6,480 bases of DNA from Bordetella parapertussis (GTDB lineage: Bacteria; Pseudomonadota; Gammaproteobacteria; Burkholderiales; SG8-41). The position numbers were made by a program, and so were the translations under genes. The notes under the pieces were generated by a model. It had not been told where the DNA came from, did no database searches, and saw nothing but the letters and a program-made list of their open reading frames with translations. Below, piece by piece: positions 1 through 6,480 of the stretch. The stretch is from contig CAMBCD010000158.1 in assembly GCA_945863085.1 (NCBI GenBank), positions 1-6,480 of the forward strand, in the 5' to 3' direction. Position 1 is the first letter of the stretch; the number at the start of each line of letters is the position of its first letter.

Positions 1-3000
1 ATGCTGATGCGCGCAGCCGGCCCGACGATGCGCAGATTGTCGGTACTCGCCACACCCCTGGTCACCTTGATCGCACCGACAATCTCGTCGAACGCCAACC
101 CATCGCTGAAAATGTCGCGAAAGTCCAGAGTGATCCGTCGCGGCAGTGACTGTAAACTTAGGATGCCCAGCAGCTTGCCGATGCCCGGATCAAGCTTCAC
201 GAATTGCCCTTTCGCGGCGTCCAGCACAAAATTTCCGGACAGCGTCGGATAATCCAGTCGCTGCGGACTGCCCGCCCAGGCCAGGCTGCCTTCGATTTTT
301 GCCGTGCCGCGCCGCACACCCTCGGGATAACCCAGCCGCGTCAGCAAGCGACCGACATCGTTGACCAGGAGTTGCACATTGACCTGGACCCGCGGCTGCG
401 TCAGCCAGTTCTGCCAGGTGCCATCCACGTTGAACTGGCTCTCCGGCGTGATCAGTGTCAGGCGTTCGATGCGCCAGTCACGCTGCTGCGGCGTAGCCTG
501 CAGTTCCAGGCGGCCCAGTGAACGCTCGGCCAGCAGCAGTTCGTCAACCACGACATCCAGTGCCGGCAGCTCCGGCGGTCGCGCATCGGCAGCCCGCACC
601 GCCAGCGCGGCCGGCACAGCTGCAGATGACTCGGCGGCCGGCAGATTCAGGCGCCGCAAGCGCGCCGTCAGCCGCCCCTTGCCCTGGGCCCGCCAGCCCA
701 GTGTGCCGTCGATGTCCCGGCCGCGGACCGTGGCCTGCAAAGTCCCTCCCGGCGAGGTCGCCCTGATCGCGAGATCGGCAAACTTGCGCTCAAACACCCG
801 CATCTCGGCGATGCGCAGATCAACCGCCGCCAGATTCAGCGCGCCACCCCCCCCCGACTCTCCGGTCAGCGCCAGCCATTCGTTGAAATCCAGAATCTTG
901 ATGGCCCCCGACACGGCAATGCCTGCGCGATCAGGTTCGGGGGCTGCGCCTTCGCCGAAACGCACCGTGCCGCGCTCAAGCTGATCATTGCGGCGAAACA
1001 GCACCGCGCTGACCAGGCCCTCCGCGGCAATCGTAATCCGTTCCTGCTGCGGCCCGGTATAACGCCGCTCCAGCCGCAAGGGCAGCGCCTCCGCCGCAGT
1101 CTTGATAAACGGCGCGGGAAGATTGACGGCCAGTCCCTGCAGCGTGGAATCGACCACCAGATCGACGCGCTTGTTGCGCATGGTCAGGGAACCGCGCCAG
1201 TCGGTGGATCCGCGCATGTAGCGCAGCCACTCCACGCCGCCGGCACGCCGCGCCGCATCGGCATTGACGCGCCCGCGGAACTGGATGCTGACCGCTGCAT
1301 CACGCTGGCTGCCTGCGGTGACGCTCAACGGCCCGCCGAGAAACGTTGCCGTCGCACTGGGTACGCGCACCGCGGATTCAGTGAACTCCAGCCGGCCGTT
1401 GACCTGCTCCAGCGGCGGGAAGCCCGGCGCCACCAGCAACTGGTTGTTGATGAACTGGTAACTGCCGCTGATCTTGCTGGTATGGATGGCCTGCAGCGGC
1501 AGGGTCAGCTTCATTGTCAGGCGTCCCTGCCCCTGCGCACGCATGCCGTCCGTAAACCGGTCAATCATCGCGTCCACCGGACTGCGTGCGATGAATTCGA
1601 GAAAATCCGCGGTCATGCCATCAGCTTCGCCATTGATCAGCAACATCTCATTGCCATGCAACAGGTCCGGGATCTGCGCCCGCACCTTGCTGAGACGGGC
1701 ATTGCCGATCATCGCCTGGCGCGCATTCATTTCGAGGCGCTGCCCGCGGAACGTGAAATCGCCCTCAATGCCGTTGATGTCCGGCCAGCTGTCGCCATAA
1801 TGCAGCGTGCCACCGCTGACCTTGGCCACCACCTCGAAAATGCCGCCGCGCTCGTCAACAAACGGGAATTCACGCAAATCACCCTTGAGTCGGAAGCGGA
1901 CATCGTTCGAGCTGCCGGCAAGGAATGCCTTGTCCAGCCAGCCCCGCGACCCTTTCGCCACGGTCAGCGGCAGGTAGGCCGTCACCCGCGACGCCAGCCC
2001 GCGGCTCAGGTGACCGGTGATATCGGCAACGCCCGGGCCGTCGGCTGCAGTCCGGTAAATGCCGAACAAGGTGCCGGCAAGGTCGGCATTGGCATAGGCG
2101 AAATTGCTGAACCGGAATTCGGTACCGCCGGCCACCCGTGACCAGGCCAGTTGCCCGGTCAGCGTGTCAAACTGCAGCCGCTCGCGGAACAGGTCCGGCA
2201 GATCCAGTGCTGCCTTCTGCGTGGCGACATGCAAGGTGCCGCCCTTCTCCGTGCCATCGATATTGCCGCTGAATCCCGAAAATCCGGGCAGCGCGTCGTG
2301 TTGCCGCAGCGACAATTCATTGAAGCGGCCACGCAGCGAATACGTCTTAAGCTGGGGCCAGTTGCCGTTCCAGTTAAGTGCCAGGTCATAAACGCCACCG
2401 GTCGGTGCCAGCGCCACCAGCGATTTGCGCAGCTCAGCCGCCATCGGCAGCCGGTCGGCCAACTGTACCAGCGGCGCCAGTTCCAGTGCATTGGCGTGAA
2501 ATTCCCCGCGTGTATAACCCCCGGCACCCGACCCGCCCAGCCGCAGCGACAGATCGACCGGCGGCAGGGTCAGCTGGTCGCCGGTGGTAAACGTCAGCTT
2601 GCGCGTTGCCACCTCGAAACCGTCGGCCACCCGTTTCCACGAAAACCGTCCGCCGAGTTCGCGCATGTCCAGTTCCGGAAGGCTGGCGCCCAACTGCGTC
2701 TTGACGTTGCGCAGCTGCGTATCGGCGATGACCCCGGTCAGTTCATTGCGGCTGAAGGTGAGCCAGGCGCGCAAGGCGCCGGTGCCATGCGGGAAATGCA
2801 CCGGGAAATCGATCCACTGCCGCCATGCCGCGATATCGACATGGTCGAGTTGCACAAACAGCTGTCCGGTCAGCGCTTCCGCCAGCGACTGAAAATCCTC
2901 GCCGGTCAGGTCGCCGCGCACATCGAGTGGTGACGCCAGAGCGGCAGGCGGCACCGCGCGCAGGCCCACGCGATGGCGATCACCGTTGTTGATGATGCGC

Positions 3001-3575
3001 AACTGCAGCTGATCGAGTTCGAGCGCCGGCGCCGCACGCATCTCGTCATTCCAGAGCAGGCGCGCTTCATGTATCTCGATATCGCGCTGGCTGAGCAGCC
3101 AGCGCGAGAAACCTCCGGCACCCTGCTGGTCAAGGTTCAACGCAATGCCGGCGACGGTAATGCCGCCGCGCGTATCGCGGCGCACCGTCAATACCGGCCG
3201 GTAAATGTCGAGTGCATGGAAATTGACCTGCAGCCGCACCGCCGAGCGCCATGACAGCGTGGCATCGACGCGCGGCAATTCCAGCGCGGGACGTCCTTCG
3301 GCATCGTGCACAACGACCTGCGACAAGGCGAGCTGCGGACGCAAGCCGTCCCAGTTGGCACTGATGCCGCCAATGCTGACACGCTGCTGTACCGCACGAC
3401 TCAGCGTCTGGGCGATATCATCGCGATAGGCCGTGATATCCGGCAGGATCCAGTAACGCAACACCAGTATTGCTGCGGCGAACAGGAAACCGCAGATCAG
3501 GACGCCCCAGGTCAGCACACGATAGCCCCACAACGAACAGCTCTGGAACCAATTTCGCGTTGCAGCTAAGGCCAT
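1..3575 (-). CDS. yhdP: YhdP-family AsmA-like envelope protein, 3' end cut by window
   Basis: I translated the minus strand from the ATG at 3575-3573 to base 1 and found no stop: 1191 complete codons. Residues 1-19 are a short cytoplasmic tail (MALAATRNWFQ...). Residues about 20-39 form one hydrophobic transmembrane helix ending in RYW. The rest is a long beta-rich periplasmic region of repeated short amphipathic strands, including an early segment SIGGISANWDGLRPQL and a C-terminal AsmA-like block at about residues 1131-1190 (GKLLGILSLQSLPRRITLDF, then FSDGLAFDEIVGAIKVTRG). This pattern is typical of the YhdP/TIGR02099 family. E. coli YhdP is about 1266 residues, so roughly 70-100 residues are probably missing. 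In E. coli, YhdP with TamB and YdbH is implicated in phospholipid transport to the outer membrane; the same role here is inferred from family. The start is supported by AGG six bases upstream and by the N-terminal helix. From memory, betaproteobacterial relatives are often followed by a carbon-nitrogen hydrolase and tldD, which would lie beyond base 1. Confidence 0.93.
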   Translation of the reverse strand, partial: MALAATRNWFQSCSLWGYRVLTWGVLICGFLFAAAILVLRYWILPDITAYRDDIAQTLSRAVQQRVSIGGISANWDGLRPQLALSQVVVHDAEGRPALELPRVDATLSWRSAVRLQVNFHALDIYRPVLTVRRDTRGGITVAGIALNLDQQGAGGFSRWLLSQRDIEIHEARLLWNDEMRAAPALELDQLQLRIINNGDRHRVGLRAVPPAALASPLDVRGDLTGEDFQSLAEALTGQLFVQLDHVDIAAWRQWIDFPVHFPHGTGALRAWLTFSRNELTGVIADTQLRNVKTQLGASLPELDMRELGGRFSWKRVADGFEVATRKLTFTTGDQLTLPPVDLSLRLGGSGAGGYTRGEFHANALELAPLVQLADRLPMAAELRKSLVALAPTGGVYDLALNWNGNWPQLKTYSLRGRFNELSLRQHDALPGFSGFSGNIDGTEKGGTLHVATQKAALDLPDLFRERLQFDTLTGQLAWSRVAGGTEFRFSNFAYANADLAGTLFGIYRTAADGPGVADITGHLSRGLASRVTAYLPLTVAKGSRGWLDKAFLAGSSNDVRFRLKGDLREFPFVDERGGIFEVVAKVSGGTLHYGDSWPDINGIEGDFTFRGQRLEMNARQAMIGNARLSKVRAQIPDLLHGNEMLLINGEADGMTADFLEFIARSPVDAMIDRFTDGMRAQGQGRLTMKLTLPLQAIHTSKISGSYQFINNQLLVAPGFPPLEQVNGRLEFTESAVRVPSATATFLGGPLSVTAGSQRDAAVSIQFRGRVNADAARRAGGVEWLRYMRGSTDWRGSLTMRNKRVDLVVDSTLQGLAVNLPAPFIKTAAEALPLRLERRYTGPQQERITIAAEGLVSAVLFRRNDQLERGTVRFGEGAAPEPDRAGIAVSGAIKILDFNEWLALTGESGGGGALNLAAVDLRIAEMRVFERKFADLAIRATSPGGTLQATVRGRDIDGTLGWRAQGKGRLTARLRRLNLPAAESSAAVPAALAVRAADARPPELPALDVVVDELLLAERSLGRLELQATPQQRDWRIERLTLITPESQFNVDGTWQNWLTQPRVQVNVQLLVNDVGRLLTRLGYPEGVRRGTAKIEGSLAWAGSPQRLDYPTLSGNFVLDAAKGQFVKLDPGIGKLLGILSLQSLPRRITLDFRDIFSDGLAFDEIVGAIKVTRGVASTDNLRIVGPAARIS
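847..855. repeat. Nine-base C/G homopolymer inside the yhdP-family gene
   Basis: The plus strand reads nine consecutive C, so the coding (minus) strand carries nine G. They span the end of codon S907, G908 and G909 and most of G910, giving a local ESGGGGA stretch. The reading frame is open on both sides, so at this length the gene is intact. Gain or loss of one base would frameshift the protein with about a quarter of it still to be made. The run is directly visible; any role as a contingency (slippage) site is speculation. Confidence 0.9.
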
Positions 3576-3673
3576 GTTTTGCCTGAAAAATATAAAATAA
3601 AAATGTAAAATGCGGAAATGAAACAAAGGCTTAGCTATCGTGGCTATTCTAACGCGCCTGATGCGAACCGGCC
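3576..3673. promoter_or_regulatory. Divergent promoter region between yhdP-family gene and glnE
   Basis: This 98 bp gap separates the start codons of two divergent genes and must contain both sets of initiation signals unless transcription comes from inside a gene. Its clearest feature is an AT-rich block at about 3585-3613 (AAAAATATAAAATAAAAATG), in sharp contrast to the GC-rich genes. Possible -10-like hexamers include TAAAAT (3606-3611) and TATTCT (3645-3650) on the plus strand, and TACATT (3607-3602) on the minus strand, but none is paired with a good -35 at 16-18 bp. I therefore call the region and not a specific promoter. A direct repeat GCTAT (3634-3638 and 3643-3647, 9 bp apart) lies on the glnE side. 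Confidence 0.5.
3582..3584 (-). promoter_or_regulatory. Shine-Dalgarno of the yhdP-family gene
   Basis: Reading the minus strand, AGG (within CAGGCAAAACATG) lies six bases before the ATG at 3575. The core is short but well spaced. No alternative in-frame ATG lies close upstream, so it supports the chosen start, which also places the transmembrane helix at the expected N-terminal position. Confidence 0.55.
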
Positions 3674-3677
3674 ATGA
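3618..3677 (+). CDS. Possible 19-codon leader ORF coupled to glnE
   Basis: An ATG at 3618 opens a 19-codon frame, MKQRLSYRGYSNAPDANRP, ending in TGA at 3675-3677. That stop overlaps the glnE ATG (3674-3676) in the four-base arrangement ATGA often seen in translationally coupled genes. The frame is unrelated to GlnE, so it is not an N-terminal extension. Upstream of its ATG only GCGGAA is visible, with GGA two bases away, so its ribosome binding site is weak. I recognise no similarity to known peptides, and no attenuator-like run of one amino acid is present. A 19-codon open frame can occur by chance; what makes it notable is the exact ATGA overlap and the absence of a clear Shine-Dalgarno before glnE. 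Confidence 0.25.
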   Translation: MKQRLSYRGYSNAPDANRP

Positions 3678-6430
3678 AATCAGATAACGCAGCGCAGGCC
3701 ATGACCGCCGACCATGCCCTCGCCTGGGCCGCGCGTTACAGCCACTATCTGCAGCGCCTGCTGTCGGCACGGCCGGAGGTAATAACGACAGCAGAAGTGA
3801 CACAATCGTTCACCGCTGCGGACATGCAGGCGGAACTGGCGGCAGCCGCAATCACCGACGACGTCACCCTGGGCCGCGCGCTGCGGCGCCTGCGGCAGCG
3901 GGTCATGGCGCGGCTGATTACGCGCGACCTCGGCGGCCACGCGGACCTCGACGAGGTCGTCGGCACCGTGACCCAGCTTGCCGAAATCGCCATCCGCACG
4001 GCCGTCGCGCAACTGCACGGCGACCTCGCCGCCGCGCATGGCGAGCCGCGCGGCGCAGGCAACGGCGCACCACAGCAGCTGCACGTGGTGGGCATGGGCA
4101 AACTCGGCGGCGCCGAACTCAACGCCTCTTCCGACATCGACCTGATCCTGGTCTATCCCGAAGAAGGCGACACCGACGGCAAGCGGCCGCTCAGCAATCA
4201 CGAATTCTTCACGCGGCTGACACGGCGGCTGATCGGCGCGCTCAATGAATGGACCGAAGACGGTTTTGTGTTCCGTGTGGATACGCGCTTGCGACCCTAT
4301 GGCGACAGCGGCCCGCTGGTGGTGAGTTTCGACATGCTCGAAAACTACCTGATCACCCAGGGCCGCGCCTGGGAACGTTACGCCTGGATCAAGGGCCGCG
4401 TGCTGACCGGCGACCAGCCCGACGCGCTGCTGGCGATGGTGCGCCCTTTCGTGTTTCGCCGGCATCTCGATTACGGCGCCTTTGCCGCAATGCGCAGCCT
4501 GCACAGCCAGGTACGGCATGAAGTCAACCGGCGCGACCGGCTCGACGACATCAAGCTCGGCCCCGGCGGCATCCGTGAAATTGAATTCATCGTCCAGGTA
4601 TTCCAGCTGATCCGCGGCGGGCACGAACGTTCACTGCAGCAGCAGCCGACGCTGCCGGTGCTGCAGGCACTGGGGGAACGCCAGTTCATCGCGCCGGCGG
4701 CAGTCGCCGAATTGCACGCGGCCTACATTTTTCTGCGCAATCTCGAGCACCGCCTGCAATACCGTGACGACCAGCAGACGCAGGCACTGCCAGCCGATCA
4801 CGAGGCGCGCGCGCTGCTCGCGGAGTGCATGGGATTTACGGAAGAGGCCGGTTTTCTCGCCGTTCTCGCCCGGCACCGCGCGGCGGTGTCGCTGCATTTC
4901 GAGGCCATTTTTGGCGAAGCCGACACCGAAGGACACCCGCTCTCCATGCTGTGGCAGGAGCAACCCGCGGAAAGTGATGATGTCGCCGGCGACAGTGCAG
5001 CGCTGGAACAACTGGCCAGACTGGGTTTTGCGCAGGCGCCGGAGCTGTGCCGGCGACTGGCGTTATTCCGCAACGGCAGCCGTTACCGGCAGATGCCCGC
5101 CGCCAGCCAGCGCCGGCTCGACCGCCTGGTGCCGGCAGCCATCGCCACCGCAGCATCCCGCCGCAATCCCGATGCCACAGCGGAGCGCCTGCTCGCGTTG
5201 TTCGAAAGCATCAGCCGGCGCGAAGCCTACCTCGCACTGCTGCACGAATATCCGCACGCGCTGGAACGCGTCGCGGACCTGATGAGCGCCAGCCCCTGGG
5301 TTGCGCAATACATCACCCAGCATCCGATCCTGCTCGACGGATTGCTTGATGCCCGCACCCTGCTTTCAGCGCCGGACTGGACCGCGCTGCGCGCGGAATT
5401 GCGCGCCAGCCTCGATTCAGCCGAGGGCGACGTCGAGCGGCAAATGGATCTGCTGCGCCACTTCAAGAACACGCAGACACTGCACTGCATCGCCCAGGAC
5501 CTCGCCGGAACGCTGCCGCTGGAAACACTGAGCGACCAGCTGTCCGACCTCGCCTGCGTGATCCTGGAAGAGGTGCTGCGTCTGTGCTGGCAGGGTCTGC
5601 GTCAGCACCATCGTGAACAGCCGCTGTTCGCCATCGTCGGTTACGGCAAACTCGGCGGCAAGGAACTGGGCTACGCCTCGGACCTCGACATCGTATTCGT
5701 CTACGAGGATGCCGCCCCCGGAGCCGCCGAAAACTATGCCCGGCTCGCACAGCGCATCAACCACTGGCTGACCAGCATCACCGCGGCCGGCGTGCTCTAC
5801 GAAACCGATCTCAGGTTGCGCCCGGACGGCGCCAGCGGCCTGCTGGTGACACCGCTGGAGAGCATGCGCCAGTACCAGTTGCAGCAGGCCTGGCTGTGGG
5901 AACACCAGGCGCTGACGCGTGCCCGCAGCGTGGCGGGGGATGCCGCCATCAGCAGCGCCTTCGAGGAACTGCGCATCACGGTGCTGCGCAAACCGCGCGT
6001 GCCGTCCGTACTCCGCGGGGAAATCATCGGCATGCGCCGTAAAATGCTGGCGGCGCACCCCAACACCAGCAAGCTGTTCGACATCAAACATGACCCGGGC
6101 GGCATCATCGACGTCGAGTTCATGGTGCAATACCTGGTGCTGGGCCACGCCCAGCACCATGCCGCGCTGACCGCCAATGCCGGCAACCTCGCGCTGCTCA
6201 AAACCGCCGCCGGCCTGGGACTGATCACCGATGCCGACGCCGTGGCGGTACGCGCCGCCTACCGCCAGTTCCGCGAACTGCAGCACCAGCTGCGGCTTGC
6301 CGGCGAAAGATATGCCCGTGTGGAACCGCGCAAGGTGGCGGCTTCGGTGGCGGCAGTCAGTGCGTTGTGGGAAACGCTGCTCGGGGATACAGCGAGCGAC
6401 GCGGATCCTGCCGCAGGCAAGCCCGTCTAA
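3674..6430 (+). CDS. glnE: Bifunctional glutamine synthetase adenylyltransferase/adenylyl-removing enzyme
   Basis: GlnE controls glutamine synthetase in the cytoplasm: it adenylylates (inactivates) the GS subunits when nitrogen is plentiful and removes AMP by phosphorolysis when it is scarce, with PII (GlnB) as the family's regulator. The 918-residue protein shows both homologous nucleotidyltransferase halves. The N-terminal adenylyl-removing domain has GMGKLGG (140-146), SSDID with metal-binding D154 and D156, FRVDTRLRPYG (D203) and KLGPGGIREIEFIVQ (294-308). The C-terminal adenylyltransferase domain has GYGKLGG (656-662), ASDLD with D670 and D672, YETDLRLRPDG (D712) and HDPGGIIDVEFMVQ (806-819). 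No catalytic motif is missing. E. coli GlnE is about 946 residues; the difference is mainly a shorter N-terminus. The start is uncertain: ATG 3674 has no clear Shine-Dalgarno but overlaps the stop of a possible leader ORF, and an in-frame ATG at 3701 (codon 10) is an alternative. The gene diverges from the yhdP-family gene and its stop overlaps that of a convergent ORF. Confidence 0.98.
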   Translation: MKSDNAAQAMTADHALAWAARYSHYLQRLLSARPEVITTAEVTQSFTAADMQAELAAAAITDDVTLGRALRRLRQRVMARLITRDLGGHADLDEVVGTVTQLAEIAIRTAVAQLHGDLAAAHGEPRGAGNGAPQQLHVVGMGKLGGAELNASSDIDLILVYPEEGDTDGKRPLSNHEFFTRLTRRLIGALNEWTEDGFVFRVDTRLRPYGDSGPLVVSFDMLENYLITQGRAWERYAWIKGRVLTGDQPDALLAMVRPFVFRRHLDYGAFAAMRSLHSQVRHEVNRRDRLDDIKLGPGGIREIEFIVQVFQLIRGGHERSLQQQPTLPVLQALGERQFIAPAAVAELHAAYIFLRNLEHRLQYRDDQQTQALPADHEARALLAECMGFTEEAGFLAVLARHRAAVSLHFEAIFGEADTEGHPLSMLWQEQPAESDDVAGDSAALEQLARLGFAQAPELCRRLALFRNGSRYRQMPAASQRRLDRLVPAAIATAASRRNPDATAERLLALFESISRREAYLALLHEYPHALERVADLMSASPWVAQYITQHPILLDGLLDARTLLSAPDWTALRAELRASLDSAEGDVERQMDLLRHFKNTQTLHCIAQDLAGTLPLETLSDQLSDLACVILEEVLRLCWQGLRQHHREQPLFAIVGYGKLGGKELGYASDLDIVFVYEDAAPGAAENYARLAQRINHWLTSITAAGVLYETDLRLRPDGASGLLVTPLESMRQYQLQQAWLWEHQALTRARSVAGDAAISSAFEELRITVLRKPRVPSVLRGEIIGMRRKMLAAHPNTSKLFDIKHDPGGIIDVEFMVQYLVLGHAQHHAALTANAGNLALLKTAAGLGLITDADAVAVRAAYRQFRELQHQLRLAGERYARVEPRKVAASVAAVSALWETLLGDTASDADPAAGKPV

Positions 6431-6480
6431 ACCGGAACTTCGCGCAGATGGGGTGCCAGGTTGATCAGGCTGTAGACCTC
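6427..6480 (-). CDS. C-terminal end of a convergent gene, unidentified
   Basis: Reading the minus strand inward from the window edge, one frame gives 17 residues, EVYSLINLAPHLREVPV, then TAG at 6429-6427. Of the other two minus frames, one hits TGA within five codons. The remaining one stays open through this short stretch but reads as less protein-like (G, P and S rich). If real, this is the tail of a gene that starts beyond 6480 and converges on glnE, with its stop sharing two bases with the glnE TAA (6428-6430). The composition (alternating hydrophobic residues, LAPHLREV) looks protein-like, but 17 residues are too few to assign a family, and I do not name one. Confidence 0.4.
   Translation of the reverse strand, partial: EVYSLINLAPHLREVPV

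Noticed and set aside
361..984. 207-codon plus-strand open frame rich in S, R and A
   Set aside because: It lies out of frame opposite the yhdP-family gene. Its extreme composition is typical of a shadow frame in GC-rich DNA.
1482..2933. Two long plus-strand open frames (219 and 260 codons, 1482-2141 and 2151-2933) opposite the yhdP-family gene
   Set aside because: Both are in codon register with the minus-strand gene, which reads through without a stop and has YhdP-family features. The plus-strand products are low-complexity, rich in Q, R and A, with no recognisable domain.
3589..3594. Minus-strand TATATT as -10 box for the yhdP-family gene
   Set aside because: Transcription would start about six bases before the ATG and exclude the visible Shine-Dalgarno at 3582-3584. 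No matching -35 was seen.
3661..3687. Eight-codon ORF MRTGHEIR overlapping the glnE start
   Set aside because: It is too short to judge, has no ribosome binding site and no special junction with glnE.
3680..4624. 314-codon minus-strand open frame antisense to glnE
   Set aside because: It lies exactly in codon register opposite glnE. In that register an antisense stop needs a TTA, CTA or TCA codon in glnE, and these are avoided in this GC-rich gene. The plus strand encodes a complete, motif-rich GlnE here, and the antisense product shows no recognisable domain.
5417..6286. 289-codon minus-strand open frame antisense to the glnE C-terminal domain
   Set aside because: It is in the same codon-register position opposite glnE, across the conserved adenylyltransferase domain, so it is a codon-usage shadow.
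6400..6480. Possible terminator after glnE
   Set aside because: I found no stem with a workable loop followed by a T-run; the inverted CCTGC/GCAGG near 6408-6418 has only one base between its arms.

Overview
The window is GC-rich DNA with a compact layout, almost certainly from the chromosome of a Gram-negative proteobacterium. Two large genes are transcribed away from each other: an AsmA-like envelope gene of the yhdP family (minus strand, 3575 down past base 1) and glnE (plus strand, 3674-6430). From memory of genome neighbourhoods, a yhdP-family (TIGR02099) gene divergent from glnE is characteristic of Betaproteobacteria and some related gammaproteobacteria. In E. coli the two genes are not adjacent. 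The GlnE N-terminus (HYLQRLLSARPEV) also looks betaproteobacterial to me, but no search was run.

Region by region: (1) Bases 1-3575 are one uninterrupted minus-strand reading frame. It encodes the first 1191 residues of a YhdP-like protein with one N-terminal transmembrane helix and a very long periplasmic part; the C-terminal end lies beyond base 1. (2) Bases 3576-3673 are the only true intergenic space. This 98 bp stretch has an AT-rich block (about 3585-3613) and must carry the start signals for both genes. A possible 19-codon leader ORF (3618-3677) sits on the glnE side, and its stop overlaps the glnE start as ATGA. (3) Bases 3674-6430 hold a complete glnE of 918 codons with both nucleotidyltransferase domains intact. 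(4) Bases 6427-6480 hold the likely last 17 codons of a convergent minus-strand gene whose stop codon overlaps the glnE stop.

The genes do not form an obvious pathway. GlnE sets glutamine synthetase activity by adenylylation and deadenylylation in the cytoplasm. YhdP-family proteins belong to the AsmA-like group implicated in moving phospholipid from the inner to the outer membrane. I found no mobile element, CRISPR array, tRNA, rRNA or convincing terminator. I did not find a new biological system here. The points most worth a second look are the putative ATGA-coupled leader ORF before glnE and a nine-G homopolymer inside the yhdP-family gene.
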